The notes: generated by a model from the letters alone, not told the origin. A DNA stretch of 64,000 bases from Kitasatospora herbaricolor (GCF_030813695.1 NZ_JAUSVA010000002.1:6448001-6512000); one strand, 5' to 3'; numbered from the stretch's first letter, positions 21,395 through 31,775 are shown. Made by a program: numbers and translations.

Positions 21395-22369
21395 TCAGAC
21401 GGTGGCGGCGGCCGTGGGGGCCGGCACCGGCGCCGGGCCGGCGGCGGGCGCCTGCGTCCGCACCCGCAGGGCGAGCGGGACGCGCAGCACGGCGATCCAG
21501 GTGAGCGTGGCGCCCAGCATGTGCACCCCGACCAGCACCTCCGGCACGTCGGTGAAGTACTGGACGAAGCCCAGCACGCCCTGCGCGAGCAGCACCACGA
21601 GCAGCTCGCGCGCGCGGGCCCGGGCGGCCGGCGGCGCCTTCACGGCGGCGAACACGAAGAGCACCGCGACCGCCAGGCCGACGGAGACGAACGCCAGGTC
21701 GGCGTGGACCTGGGCGAGCCGGTCGTAGTCGAGCGGGATCCGCGGCACCATCCGGTTGTCCTTCGGCGTCCCCGGGTGGTGGCCCGCGCCGGTCACCAGG
21801 GTGCCGGCCGCGACCAGCAGCCCGATCACCGTCACCAGGACGTGGGAGAGCTGGACGATCGGCCGGGCGACCAGGCCCCGGGGCGGGCCGTCCCCCTCCT
21901 TCGAGCGCTCCCACATCAGCAGCGCGACCCAGACCAGCGCCATCGCGGAGATCAGGTGCACGGCCACCGTGTACGGGTTGAGGCCGGTCAGCACGGTGAT
22001 GCCGCCGATCACGGCGTTGCTCATCACCAGCCAGAACTGGGCCCAGCCGAGCCGGGTGAGGCCGCGGCGCCAGGGGGCGGCGCAGCGCGCCGCCAGGATG
22101 GCCCAGCCGACCGCCGCGCACAGCACGTAGGTCAGCATCCGGTTGGTGAACTCGATGACCCCGTGCAGGCCCATCTCGGGCGTCGGGGTCAGGCTCTCGC
22201 CCGTGCAGCGCGGCCAGGTGGTGCAGCCGAGGCCGGAGGCGCTGAGCCGGACGGCGCCGCCGGTGACCACGATCACGATGCTCATCACCAGCGCGGCGAG
22301 CGCGGCCCGCCGTACCACGACGGCGGAGGGCTGCCAGCGTTCGGCGAGGAGGGAGGAAGGGGTACGCAC
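21395..22369 (-). CDS. ctaA: Heme A synthase (COX15/CtaA)
   Basis: Oxidises the C8 methyl of heme O to give heme A for aa3-type oxidase. The 324-residue membrane protein has about eight hydrophobic helices in two four-helix halves. Candidate heme-ligand histidines are in MGLHGVIEFTNR, VAVHLISAM, VQLSHVLV, QVHADLA and GVHMLGAT; CTTWPRC is a short extracellular Cys pair typical of Gram-positive CtaA. The C-terminus is an Ala/Pro tail. The GTG start has TAGGAT exactly 6 nt upstream and no ribosome site, suggesting a leaderless mRNA. Confidence 0.94.
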   Translation of the reverse strand: MRTPSSLLAERWQPSAVVVRRAALAALVMSIVIVVTGGAVRLSASGLGCTTWPRCTGESLTPTPEMGLHGVIEFTNRMLTYVLCAAVGWAILAARCAAPWRRGLTRLGWAQFWLVMSNAVIGGITVLTGLNPYTVAVHLISAMALVWVALLMWERSKEGDGPPRGLVARPIVQLSHVLVTVIGLLVAAGTLVTGAGHHPGTPKDNRMVPRIPLDYDRLAQVHADLAFVSVGLAVAVLFVFAAVKAPPAARARARELLVVLLAQGVLGFVQYFTDVPEVLVGVHMLGATLTWIAVLRVPLALRVRTQAPAAGPAPVPAPTAAATV

Positions 22370-22375
22370 GGATTC

Positions 22376-22381
22376 ATCCTA
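22376..22381 (-). promoter_or_regulatory. Probable -10 box for leaderless ctaA
   Basis: Minus-strand TAGGAT, then GAATCC, then the GTG start of ctaA at 22369. There is no Shine-Dalgarno sequence. Confidence 0.4.
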
Positions 22382-22605
22382 GATTGGACGGTTGGCGATC
22401 TTCGGGCGGGGCCGCCGGGGGCGGGTGGTGGCGCGCGGCGCTTCGCGAACGTGATCACGAATGGGCGTTTTGTCGGTATTACGGTCACAGGTCTCTACCA
22501 CTGCGAGGCAAAGGTCTTGACCATTCGCCAGCTCGGCCGCAAGAGTGCGATTGGTCCATACCTGTGGACCTCTCCCACCCCGCACCTACCGCGGAGATCC
22601 TGCAC

Positions 22606-23904
22606 ATGCGCATATCCGTACCCGCCGCCCTCGCCCTCGGCGGCTCCCTGGCCCTGGGCGCCCTCCTCGCGCCGGCCTCCCACGCGACCGAGGCCGGCCG
22701 GCAGTGCCAGAGCCTCGGCGTCGCCAACCTCTACGGCGAGTTCGTCGAGGGCGACGACACCCACACCCCGGACGCCGAGGGCGCCGTCGCGATCGGCGGC
22801 AACGCCGACTTCACCGGCGGCTTCACCGTCGGCCAGGAGCTGACCGCCGAGCAGGTGGCCGCCCTCCCCGGCGGAAACGCCCTGGTCGTCGCCGGCAACC
22901 TGACCGGCACCAACACCCAGGTGATGAAGGGCAACGGCATCTACGGCGGCACCCTCACCGGAGTCGCCGACGCCCACCACGGCAAGGTCGTCAAGGGCGC
23001 GTCCCCGATCGACTTCGCGGCCGAGTTCGGCAAGCTGCGCGCCGCCTCCACCGCCCTCGCGGCCGCGCCCGCCACCGCCGGCGCCAAGGCCGAGAGCTCC
23101 GGGGCCCGGCTGACCCTCACCGGCACCGACGCCCAGCTCAACACCTTCACCGTCCCCGCCTCGACCCTCCAGGCCGCGAAGGAGGTGTACCTGAACGTCC
23201 CGGCCGGCGCCTCGACCATCGTCAACGTCACCGGCGACGGCTACGACATGGCGGCGGCCGGCACCACCGGGTTCTTCCTCTGGGACGCCGCCAAGAAGGG
23301 CTACGTCCTCGACGACAAGCTGCAGTCCGCCGCGGGCGGCGCGGTACGCGCCAAACTGCTCTGGAACTTCCCGACCGCCACCAAGGTCGTCAAGAACAGC
23401 GCCGCCGCGTGGTCCGGCAGCGTGCTCGCCCCGAACGCCGCCTTCGACCTGGGCAGCGGCGGCCCGGTCAACGGCTCGGTGATCGCCAGGTCGCTCACCG
23501 GCAAGGGCGGCGCCGAGACCCACCACTACCCCTTCACCGGCTGCCTGCCGGCGGAGGTGCCCCCGGTCGTCGTCCCGACCACCCCGGGCGTCCCCACCGG
23601 CAGCCCCTCGGCGCCGGCCACCCCCGGCACCCCGGGCACCCCCGTCGGGACCTCGCCCGCCGCCACCCCGGGCACCGGCGGCACGCCCGCCCCCTCGCCC
23701 AGCGCCACCGGCAGCGCCCCGGCCACCCCGGGCGCCGTCCCGAGGGCGAGCGCCAGCCCCTCGGCCACCCCGAGCACCGGCGGCGGCCTCGCCCTCACCG
23801 GCGCGGGCGGCGCCCTGCCGATCGCGCTCGGCGGCCTGGTCGTCCTCGCCGCCGGCGGCGGCATCCTCGTCGCCAGCCGTCGCAGGGCGGCCGGCCGGTC
23901 CTGA
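22606..23904 (+). CDS. Choice-of-anchor A surface protein with LAXTG sorting signal
   Basis: A 432-residue exported protein. A Sec signal covers about residues 1-30 (MRISVPAALALGGSLALGAL, cleavage near SHA-TE). The body to about 320 resembles the choice-of-anchor A domain: VANLYGEFVEGDDTHTPDAEG, AVAIGGNADF, AWSGSVLAPNAAFDL. A Pro/Thr/Ser-rich wall-spanning linker follows. The C-terminus is a sorting signal: LALTG at 395-399, a hydrophobic helix and SRRR. LAXTG is the motif used by class E sortases of streptomycetes, so covalent wall anchoring is inferred. The next gene downstream has the same architecture. Confidence 0.85.
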   Translation: MRISVPAALALGGSLALGALLAPASHATEAGRQCQSLGVANLYGEFVEGDDTHTPDAEGAVAIGGNADFTGGFTVGQELTAEQVAALPGGNALVVAGNLTGTNTQVMKGNGIYGGTLTGVADAHHGKVVKGASPIDFAAEFGKLRAASTALAAAPATAGAKAESSGARLTLTGTDAQLNTFTVPASTLQAAKEVYLNVPAGASTIVNVTGDGYDMAAAGTTGFFLWDAAKKGYVLDDKLQSAAGGAVRAKLLWNFPTATKVVKNSAAAWSGSVLAPNAAFDLGSGGPVNGSVIARSLTGKGGAETHHYPFTGCLPAEVPPVVVPTTPGVPTGSPSAPATPGTPGTPVGTSPAATPGTGGTPAPSPSATGSAPATPGAVPRASASPSATPSTGGGLALTGAGGALPIALGGLVVLAAGGGILVASRRRAAGRS

Positions 23905-24289
23905 CGGCGCCGCGCCCGAAGGCCCGAAGGTCCGAGACTCCGTGGGCCTGAACGGACCGGTGCCCCCGGAGACCACTCCTGGTCTCCGGGGGCACCGTGC
24001 TGTCCGTCGCGCCCGCGACGGCGCCGCCGACCTGCGGCGCCCCGGTCCGAGCCGTCCCGGGAGGTCGGCGGCCTGCCGTGGCGCCGAAGCACCGGAGGGC
24101 CCAACGACCATTCCTGATCCGGACGTTCGGCGGGGGTGGCAGGCGGCCGCGGGGGCGGTAGAGTCCCCCGCACATCGCGGCAGGCAGGCCCGGACCATCC
24201 CCGGAACGCTTCTCGGCGTACTTCCCCGGCGCAGCTCCCGGCGTGCTCAACACCCCTGCCGCCCAAGCCCCTTCGGAGGGAAGAGCGAA
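23905..24289 (+). other. Intergenic region between the two surface-protein genes
   Basis: 385 bp with no supportable gene. It contains a strong terminator at 23958-23997 and, further on, TAGAGT (24159-24164), a possible -10 for the second gene, without a clear -35. Confidence 0.5.
23958..23997 (+). terminator. Terminator after the choice-of-anchor protein gene
   Basis: An 18-bp perfect inverted repeat (23958-23975 with 23980-23997) with a CTCC loop. Confidence 0.88.
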
Positions 24290-24973
24290 ATGGCGCGACA
24301 CGTGCGCATTCGCGGCGCGGCGCTCGCCGGCGCCGCCGGCACCGCCGTCCTGCTGTCCGGCGTTCTGGCCACCGGTGCCTCGGCGCACACCCCGGCCTGG
24401 TCCGTGACCTGCGACAAGGTCACCGTCGACCTGGCCGACTACAGCGGCAGCAAGAACGTCAAGAACCTGGTGAGCCTGACCATCGACGGCGAGAAGGTGG
24501 TGGACCAGCAGCAGTTCGGCAGCGGCTACCACCAGAGCTTCACCGTCAAGGCGCACAGCGCCCCGGTCTCGGCCACCCTGGTCGTCACCACCACGGAACA
24601 GCCCAAGAACCCCCAGTGGAACGTGACGCAGACCAAGACCATCGCGGTCTGCGCCACCCCGTCCCCGACCCCCACCACCCCCACCACCTCGCCGACCCCC
24701 AGCACCTCGCCGACCCCCACCCGCACCGCCACCGCGACGCCCAGCACCTCGGCCCCGGCCACCGTCGCCCCCACCACCACCTCCGCGGCCCCGGCCACCA
24801 GCGCCCCGGCCACCAGCGCCCCCGCCACGGTGAAGGCCGCGAGCACCACCCCGGCCCTGGCCCAGACCGGTGGCAGCGGCGCCACCCCGATCGTCGCCGC
24901 AGCCGGCGGCGCCGTCGTCCTGGTCGGCGGCGCCCTGCTGCTGCTCTCCCGCCGCCGGGGCAACCGCCACTGA
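24290..24973 (+). CDS. LAXTG-anchored small surface protein
   Basis: A 227-residue exported protein: signal peptide about 1-34 (hydrophobic ALAGAAGTAVLLSGVLATG, cleavage after SAH), a small beta-rich domain to about 122 with two Cys (VTCDKVTV and IAVCATP, possibly bridged), a Thr/Pro/Ser linker, then LAQTG at 190-194, a hydrophobic helix and LSRRRGNRH. The order is that of a sortase E substrate. The ATG at 24290 follows GGAGGG. The mature domain has no function I recognise. It is adjacent to another LAXTG protein but has its own terminators on both sides. Confidence 0.85.
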   Translation: MARHVRIRGAALAGAAGTAVLLSGVLATGASAHTPAWSVTCDKVTVDLADYSGSKNVKNLVSLTIDGEKVVDQQQFGSGYHQSFTVKAHSAPVSATLVVTTTEQPKNPQWNVTQTKTIAVCATPSPTPTTPTTSPTPSTSPTPTRTATATPSTSAPATVAPTTTSAAPATSAPATSAPATVKAASTTPALAQTGGSGATPIVAAAGGAVVLVGGALLLLSRRRGNRH

Positions 24974-24993
24974 CCCGGCCCGCCCCGACCACG

Positions 24994-25045
24994 CCCGCGC
25001 CCCGGGCCGGCCTCCGAAACCCCCGGAACCGGCCCGGGGCGCGGG
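24994..25045. terminator. Terminator between convergent genes
   Basis: CCCGCGCCCCGGGCCGG (24994-25010) pairs perfectly with 25029-25045, a 17-bp stem with an 18-nt loop. It serves the LAXTG gene and perhaps the convergent ABC permease. Confidence 0.75.
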
Positions 25046-25205
25046 TGCATCGTGACCGAACGCAGCGGGCCGAGGCAGACCCTGCCCCGTCACCGCCCCC
25101 GACGGTGTTCGCCGCGGCCCGGCGGGCCGACCACGGGTCCGGGCCGCCGGTGCTCGACCTCCCGGGCCCGTGTGCGGCCTGACGCCGGGTCCTGCCCGCG
25201 TGCGC

Positions 25206-26026
25206 CTACTCCCAGCGGAAGAACCGCGCCGCCGCCGCCAGCCCCAGGACGGACCACACGCCCAGGATCCCCAGGTCGCCCCAGGGCACGCCGGCGCCCT
25301 GCTGGAGTACCGACCGCAGGCCGTCCGAGAGGGCGTTGATCGGGAGGAGCTCCAGCACGTGCCGGACGCCGGCGGGGAACTTGGAGAGCGGGACGATCAC
25401 GCCGCCGGCCAGCAGCAGCAGGACGAAGACCAGGTTGGCGGCGGCCAGGGTGGCTTCGGCGCGCAGGGTGCCGGCCATCAGCAGGCCGAGGCCGGAGAAG
25501 GCGGCGGTGCCGAGGACGAGCAGGGCGGCGACCGCGAGCGCCCCCTGCGGCGTGGCGAGCCCGTGCGGGGACCAGCCGAGGGCCAGCGCGATGGCGCTGA
25601 GCAGGGCGACCTGGAGGGCCTCGGTGACCAGCACGCAGCCGGTCTTCGCGGTGAGCAGGGCCCAGCGGGGGAGCGGGCTGGCGCCGAGGCGCTTGAGGAC
25701 GCCGTAGCGGCGTTCGAAGCCGGTGGCGATGGCCTGGCCGGTGAAGGCGGTGGACATCACGGCGAGGGCCAGCAGGCCGGGGGCGAGGAAGTCCACGCGC
25801 TTGCCGGGGCCGTCGACGGCGACGATGTCGACGGCGCTGAAGAGCACCAGCAGGACGCTGGGGATGATCACCGTCAGCAGCAGCTGCTCGCCGTTGCGCA
25901 GCAGCATCCTCGTCTCGAAGGCGGTCTGGGCGAGCAGCATCCGGGAGACCGGGGCGGCGCCGGGCCGGGGGGTGTGGTCGGTCCGGGGGGCGCGGTCGGT
26001 CGGGACCGGCCGGGTGGTCTGGTCGG

Positions 26027-26030
<4 letters not shown>
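25206..26030 (-). CDS. ABC-2 type transporter permease
   Basis: A 274-residue membrane protein with a hydrophilic head and about six transmembrane helices, with the ABC-2 permease pattern (LLLTVIIPSVLLVLFSAV, GFERRYGVLKRLGASPLPR, LLLAGGVIVPLSKFP, LLPINALSDGLR). The GTG at 26030 overlaps the stop of the ATPase gene as GTGA, so the two are coupled; in-frame codons upstream are part of the ATPase gene. It probably forms an exporter with the ATPase. The substrate is unknown; the iron box upstream and the suf neighbours make an iron- or redox-related role possible but unproven. Confidence 0.88.
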
Positions 26031-26968
<938 letters not shown>

Positions 26969-27033
26969 ACCGGCGAGTCTAGGAGGCCTTCACACGACGT
27001 CCGCACAGGGCCTCGGTGATCGTTTTCGCAGGT

Positions 27034-27052
27034 CAGGTAAGCCTTACCTGCG
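27034..27052. promoter_or_regulatory. Iron box (DmdR1/IdeR-type operator)
   Basis: TCAGGTAAGCCTTACCTGC contains the perfect 7-1-7 palindrome AGGTAAG-C-CTTACCT, matching the core of the actinobacterial iron box TTAGGTTAGGCTAACCTAA; the outer two bases at each end deviate. It lies between the divergent ABC ATPase and sufR genes. Confidence 0.65.
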
Positions 27053-27109
27053 TGATTGAAGCCACCCATGAGGCGTGGATCACGGGTTGTCCTGACGGAA
27101 GTAATTACG

Positions 27110-27123
27110 CAACACTGGTGTTG
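27110..27123 (+). promoter_or_regulatory. Probable SufR operator at the sufR start
   Basis: CAACAC-TG-GTGTTG is a perfect palindrome ending at the first base of the GTG start of sufR. It fits the CAAC-N6-GTTG form I recall for streptomycete SufR. TTGTCC (27087-27092) and AACACT (27111-27116), 18 bp apart, would make a promoter overlapped by the operator. Confidence 0.65.
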
Positions 27124-27986
27124 TGAAAAACATGCGGGAACGGAACCAGCAGCAGGAGGCCGAGTCGGCCCCCGGCTGTGCCGTGCCCGAAACGGCGGCC
27201 GAGGTGCTGCTGGAGGGCCACCGGGCCACCCGTGACCGGGTCGCCCGTTCGATCCTGGACCACGGCCCCTCCTCCGCCGCCGACCTGGCGAGCCGGCTCG
27301 GCCTCACGGCCGCCGCCGTCCGCCGGCACCTGGACGGCCTGGCCGCCGCCGGTCTGGTCGAGTCCCGCGAGCAGCGGGTCTACGGCAGCCGGGGCCGGGG
27401 CCGTCCGGCCAAGGTGTTCGGTCTCACCGAGTCCGGCCGGGACGCCTTCTACCAGGCGTACGACCAGCTCGCCGCCGACGCACTGCGCTGGATCTCCGAC
27501 GCGGTGGGCGGCGGCAAGGCGGGCGAGGAGGCGGTCGCCGCCTTCGCCCGGGCCCGTTTCGGCAAGCAGGGCGAGAGATACCTCGGAGCGCTGGAGCAGG
27601 CCTCGGCCGACCAGCGGACCGAGGCGCTCGCGCAGGCCCTGAGCGCCGACGGGTACGCTGCCACCGTGCGGCGGGTGCCGTCCGCGGCGGCGTCGAACAG
27701 CCCGGCGGGCGCTCAGCTCTGCCAGCACCACTGCCCGGTCGCGCACATCGCCGAGCAGTTCCCGCAGCTCTGCGAGGCGGAGACCGAGTTCTTCTCCCAG
27801 CTCCTGGGCACCCATGTGCAACGGCTGGCCACGATCGCCCACGGCGACGGGGTCTGCACCACCTATGTGCCGGCATCCGGTGCCGCATCGTCGTCCGCGA
27901 AGCCGCGGACGCCCGGTGCAGTGCCGACTGCCGGTACGCCACTCACTGATCCGGAACCTGCGTCCGCGCGGAGGAACCTCGCATGA
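27123..27986 (+). CDS. sufR: Fe-S-sensing repressor of the suf operon, SufR
   Basis: Winged-helix regulator that in Streptomyces and mycobacteria represses the suf operon when loaded with an Fe-S cluster. The N-terminal winged helix is at about residues 35-100 ([36 protein letters not shown]). The C-terminal part has the cluster cysteines: CQHHC, then QLCEAE, with another Cys in GVCTTY. The tail of about 40 residues is Ala/Pro-rich. GTG at 27123 or ATG at 27132 could start; neither has a Shine-Dalgarno sequence, so a leaderless start is likely. The ATGA overlap with sufB makes it the first gene of the operon, so it is autoregulated. Confidence 0.92.
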   Translation: MKNMRERNQQQEAESAPGCAVPETAAEVLLEGHRATRDRVARSILDHGPSSAADLASRLGLTAAAVRRHLDGLAAAGLVESREQRVYGSRGRGRPAKVFGLTESGRDAFYQAYDQLAADALRWISDAVGGGKAGEEAVAAFARARFGKQGERYLGALEQASADQRTEALAQALSADGYAATVRRVPSAAASNSPAGAQLCQHHCPVAHIAEQFPQLCEAETEFFSQLLGTHVQRLATIAHGDGVCTTYVPASGAASSSAKPRTPGAVPTAGTPLTDPEPASARRNLA

Positions 27987-29398
27987 CTGACATCGTTTCG
28001 CACCCGGAGCTCGAAGGCCTGGGCACCTACGAGTACGGCTGGTCGGACCCGGACGCGGCCGGCGCCGCGGCCAAGCGCGGCCTCAGCGAAGAGGTCGTGC
28101 GCGACATCTCCTCGAAGAAGTCCGAGTCCGAGTGGATGCTGAACCTGCGTCTCAAGGGCCTGAAGCTCTTCGGCAAGAAGCCCATGCCGACCTGGGGCTC
28201 CGACCTCACCGGCATCGACTTCGACAACATCAAGTACTTCGTGCGGTCGACCGAGAAGCAGGCGGAGTCCTGGGAGGACCTGCCCGCCGACATCAAGGCG
28301 ACCTACGACAAGCTGGGCATCCCGGAGGCGGAGAAGCAGCGCCTGGTCGCCGGTGTCGCCGCGCAGTACGAGTCCGAGGTGGTCTACCACCAGATCAACG
28401 AAGAGCTCGAGGCTCAGGGTGTGATCTTCATGGACACGGACACCGCGCTCAAGGAGCACCCGGAGATCTTCGAGGAGTACTTCGGCACGGTCATCCCGGC
28501 CGGCGACAACAAGTTCGCCGCGCTGAACACGGCCGTGTGGTCCGGCGGGTCCTTCATCTACGTCCCCAAGGGCGTCCACGTGGAGATCCCGCTGCAGGCC
28601 TACTTCCGGATCAACACCGAGAACATGGGCCAGTTCGAGCGGACGCTGATCATCGTCGACGAGGACGCCTACGTCCACTACGTCGAGGGCTGCACCGCGC
28701 CGATCTACTCCTCGGACTCGCTGCACAGCGCCGTGGTGGAGATCATCGTCAAGAAGGGCGGCCGCTGCCGCTACACGACGATCCAGAACTGGTCGAACAA
28801 CGTCTACAACCTGGTCACCAAGCGCGCCGTGGCGTACGAGGGCGCGACCATGGAGTGGATCGACGGCAACATCGGTTCCAAGGTCACCATGAAGTACCCG
28901 GCCGTCTACCTGATGGGCGAGCACGCCAAGGGCGAGACGCTGTCGATCGCCTTCGCCGGCGAGGGCCAGCACCAGGACGCCGGCGCCAAGATGGTCCACA
29001 TGGCGCCGAACACCTCCTCGAACATCGTCTCCAAGTCGGTGGCCCGCGGCGGCGGCCGCACCTCGTACCGCGGCCTGATCGAGATCGGCGAGGGCTCCAA
29101 GGGCGCCAAGTCCAACGTGCTCTGCGACGCGCTGCTGGTGGACACCATCTCCCGGTCGGACACCTACCCGTACGTGGACGTCCGCGAGGACGACGTGTCG
29201 ATGGGCCACGAGGCCACCGTCTCCAAGGTCAGCGAGGACCAGCTCTTCTACCTGATGAGCCGGGGCATGACCGAGTTCGAGGCGATGGCGATGATCGTCC
29301 GTGGCTTCGTCGAGCCGATCGCCCGTGAGCTCCCGATGGAGTACGCGCTGGAGCTGAACCGGCTGATCGAGCTGCAGATGGAGGGCTCCGTCGGCTGA
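27983..29398 (+). CDS. sufB: Fe-S cluster assembly scaffold SufB
   Basis: Core scaffold of the SUF system, forming SufBC2D where Fe-S clusters are assembled in the cytoplasm. The 471 residues follow the family closely: [57 protein letters not shown], the catalytic-region [18 protein letters not shown] with the conserved Cys, and DISRSDTYP-like TISRSDTYP. The start overlaps sufR by ATGA. There is no intein, although sufB is an intein site in some mycobacteria. Confidence 0.97.
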   Translation: MTDIVSHPELEGLGTYEYGWSDPDAAGAAAKRGLSEEVVRDISSKKSESEWMLNLRLKGLKLFGKKPMPTWGSDLTGIDFDNIKYFVRSTEKQAESWEDLPADIKATYDKLGIPEAEKQRLVAGVAAQYESEVVYHQINEELEAQGVIFMDTDTALKEHPEIFEEYFGTVIPAGDNKFAALNTAVWSGGSFIYVPKGVHVEIPLQAYFRINTENMGQFERTLIIVDEDAYVHYVEGCTAPIYSSDSLHSAVVEIIVKKGGRCRYTTIQNWSNNVYNLVTKRAVAYEGATMEWIDGNIGSKVTMKYPAVYLMGEHAKGETLSIAFAGEGQHQDAGAKMVHMAPNTSSNIVSKSVARGGGRTSYRGLIEIGEGSKGAKSNVLCDALLVDTISRSDTYPYVDVREDDVSMGHEATVSKVSEDQLFYLMSRGMTEFEAMAMIVRGFVEPIARELPMEYALELNRLIELQMEGSVG

Positions 29399-29454
29399 CG
29401 TCAGCCGCGCGAAGTCCAGTCGAGAACTTTCAGGAAGAGAGCAACACGACAGCC

Positions 29455-30687
29455 ATGGCTGACGTCAACAACAGCACCGGCTCCACGACCGCCGGGTCCA
29501 TCGAGGTCGGCACGTCCGGCGCCGGCGAGAAGCTGGCCGGCCCGGGCACCGGCCGCGCGAGCGTCCAGCAGCCGATCGACGCCCGCGTCACGGTCAAGCC
29601 CTCGTACGACGTGAACGACTTCCCGGTGCCCACCGGCCGCGAGGAGGACTGGCGGTTCACCCCGCTGCACCGCCTGGCCGGGCTGCACGACGGCACCGCC
29701 GCCGCCAACGCCACGGGCGTGGACAAGGTGGAGCTGGGCCTGCCGGACGGCGTCACCGCCGAGCAGGTCGGCCGCGACGACGCGCGTCTGGGCAAGGCCG
29801 GCAAGCCGGTCGACCGGGTCGCCGCGCAGGCGTACAGCTCCTTCGAGCAGGCGCTGGTCGTCACCGTCCCCAAGGAGACGGTGCTCACCGAGCCGGTGAA
29901 GATCGACGTGCACGGTGAGGGCGGCACCCGTTTCGCCCACGTGGTGATCGACGTCAAGCCGTTCGCCGAGGCCGTCGTGGTGATCAACCACACCGGTACC
30001 GGGACCCGGGCCGCCAACGTGGAGCTGCTGGTCGGCGACGGTGCGAAGCTGACCTTCGTCTCGGTCCAGGACTGGGACCGCGACGCGGTGCACACCGCCC
30101 AGCAGACCGCGCTGGTCGGCCGGGACGCCTCGCTGAAGTCCGTCGTGGTCACCTTCGGCGGCGACGTCGTCCGGATCCACCCGCGGGTCACCTACGCCGC
30201 CCCCGGCGGCGAGGCCGACCTGTTCGGCCTGTACTTCGCGGACGCCGGCCAGCACCTGGAGCACCGTCTGGTCATCGACCACGACACCCCGCACTGCCGC
30301 TCCAACGTGGTCTACAAGGGCGCCCTGCAGGGCAAGGACGCGCACGCGGTCTGGGTCGGCGACGTGCTGATCCGCGCCGCCGCCGAGGGCACCGACACCT
30401 ACGAGCACAACCGCAACCTGGTGCTCACCGACGGCGCCCGGGTCGACTCGATCCCGAACCTGGAGATCGAGACCGGCGAGATCGTCGGCGCCGGCCACGC
30501 CTCGGCGACCGGCCGCTTCGACGACGAGCAGCTCTTCTACCTGCAGGCGCGCGGCATCCCGGCCGAGGAGGCCCGTCGCCTGGTGGTCCGCGGCTTCTTC
30601 GCGGAGCTGGTCCAGCAGATCGGCGTCGCCGAGATCCAGGACCACCTGCTGGAGAAGATCGAGGCCGAGCTGGAAGCGAACGTCTGA
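29455..30687 (+). CDS. sufD: Fe-S cluster assembly protein SufD
   Basis: Paralogue of SufB and partner in SufBC2D. The 410 residues contain the beta-helix core (VVITPGGDV-like VVVTFGGDVVRIHP), the conserved region HDTPHCRSNVVYKGALQG, IEIETGEI-like LEIETGEIVGAGHASATG, and LFYLQARGIPAEEARRLVVRGFF. The N-terminus is Ser/Thr/Gly-rich. The ATG at 29455 lies 57 nt after sufB, with AGGAAGAGA rather far upstream. The stop shares one base with the next ATG (TGATG). Confidence 0.95.
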   Translation: MADVNNSTGSTTAGSIEVGTSGAGEKLAGPGTGRASVQQPIDARVTVKPSYDVNDFPVPTGREEDWRFTPLHRLAGLHDGTAAANATGVDKVELGLPDGVTAEQVGRDDARLGKAGKPVDRVAAQAYSSFEQALVVTVPKETVLTEPVKIDVHGEGGTRFAHVVIDVKPFAEAVVVINHTGTGTRAANVELLVGDGAKLTFVSVQDWDRDAVHTAQQTALVGRDASLKSVVVTFGGDVVRIHPRVTYAAPGGEADLFGLYFADAGQHLEHRLVIDHDTPHCRSNVVYKGALQGKDAHAVWVGDVLIRAAAEGTDTYEHNRNLVLTDGARVDSIPNLEIETGEIVGAGHASATGRFDDEQLFYLQARGIPAEEARRLVVRGFFAELVQQIGVAEIQDHLLEKIEAELEANV

Positions 30688-31004
30688 TGAGCTTTCTCCG
30701 CGCCTGTTCGCTCAGCGACCTGGCCGAGGACGAGCCCAAGCGTGTGGACCTCAACGGTGTCCCGGTCGCGATCGTCCGTACCGAGGGCGAGGTGTTCGCG
30801 ATCAACGACATCTGCTCGCACGCCAACGTGTCGCTCTCGGAGGGCGAGGTCGAGGACTGCATGATCGAGTGCTGGCTGCACGGCTCCAGCTTCGACCTGC
30901 GCTCCGGCAAGCCCTCGGGCCTGCCCGCCACCAAGCCGGTCCCTGTCTACCCCGTAAAGATCGAAGGGGACGATGTGCTCGTCTCCGTCAACCAGGAGTC
31001 CTGA
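30687..31004 (+). CDS. Rieske [2Fe-2S] ferredoxin-like protein of the suf operon
   Basis: A small (105 residues) single-domain Rieske protein annotated as a non-heme iron oxygenase ferredoxin subunit. The cluster ligands are Cys43-x-His45 (CSHA) and Cys62-x2-His65 (CWLHG), with the usual 16-residue spacer. Lying between sufD and sufC, it probably donates electrons to cluster assembly rather than serving an oxygenase; that role is inferred from gene order conserved in actinobacteria. Its start overlaps the sufD stop (TGATG) and it ends 6 nt before sufC. Confidence 0.93.
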   Translation: MSFLRACSLSDLAEDEPKRVDLNGVPVAIVRTEGEVFAINDICSHANVSLSEGEVEDCMIECWLHGSSFDLRSGKPSGLPATKPVPVYPVKIEGDDVLVSVNQES

Positions 31005-31010
31005 GTCCCC

Positions 31011-31775
31011 ATGGCAACGCTTGAAATCCGTGACCTGCACGTCTCCGTCGAGGCCGAGAACGGCCCGCGCGAGATCCTCCGCGGCGTCGACCTCACCGTG
31101 AAGCAGGGCGAGACCCACGCGATCATGGGTCCGAACGGCTCCGGCAAGTCGACCCTCGCGTACTCGCTGGCCGGTCACCCGAAGTACACGGTGACCAGCG
31201 GCTCGGTGCTGCTCGACGGTGAGAACGTGCTGGACATGACCGTCGACGAGCGCGCCCGCGCCGGCGTCTTCCTGGCCATGCAGTACCCGGTCGAGGTCCC
31301 CGGCGTCTCGGTCTCCAACTTCCTGCGCACCGCCGCCACCGCCGTCCGCGGCGAGGCCCCCAAGCTGCGGCTGTGGGTGAAGGAGGTCAAGGAGGCGATG
31401 GCCGCCCTGCACATGGACCCGGCCTTCGCCGAGCGCAACGTCAACGAGGGCTTCTCCGGCGGCGAGAAGAAGCGCCACGAGATCCTCCAGCTGGAGCTGC
31501 TCAAGCCGAAGATCGCGATCCTCGACGAGACCGACTCCGGCCTGGACGTCGACGCGCTGCGCCAGGTCTCCGAGGGCATCAACCGGGTCGCCTCCAGCGG
31601 CGAGGTCGGCACCCTGCTGGTCACGCACTACACCCGCATCCTGAAGTACATCAAGCCCGACTACGTCCACGTCTTCTCGGCCGGCCGCATCGTCGAGTCC
31701 GGCGGCGCGGAGCTGGCCGACAAGCTGGAGAACGAGGGCTACGAGTCCTACGTGAAGGGTGGCGCTTCCGAGTGA
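31011..31775 (+). CDS. sufC: Fe-S cluster assembly ATPase SufC
   Basis: ABC-type ATPase of the SufBC2D complex; soluble, not a transporter. The 254 residues include Walker A GPNGSGKST, Q-loop MQYPVEVPG, the signature NEGFSGGEKKRHE, Walker B IAILDETDSGLD and the H-loop LVTHYTRIL, all in the SufC form. The stop overlaps the sufS GTG as GTGA. Confidence 0.97.
   Translation: MATLEIRDLHVSVEAENGPREILRGVDLTVKQGETHAIMGPNGSGKSTLAYSLAGHPKYTVTSGSVLLDGENVLDMTVDERARAGVFLAMQYPVEVPGVSVSNFLRTAATAVRGEAPKLRLWVKEVKEAMAALHMDPAFAERNVNEGFSGGEKKRHEILQLELLKPKIAILDETDSGLDVDALRQVSEGINRVASSGEVGTLLVTHYTRILKYIKPDYVHVFSAGRIVESGGAELADKLENEGYESYVKGGASE

Noticed and set aside
27983-29398. Intein in sufB
   Set aside because: SufB is a frequent intein host in some mycobacteria, but here the 471 residues are uninterrupted.
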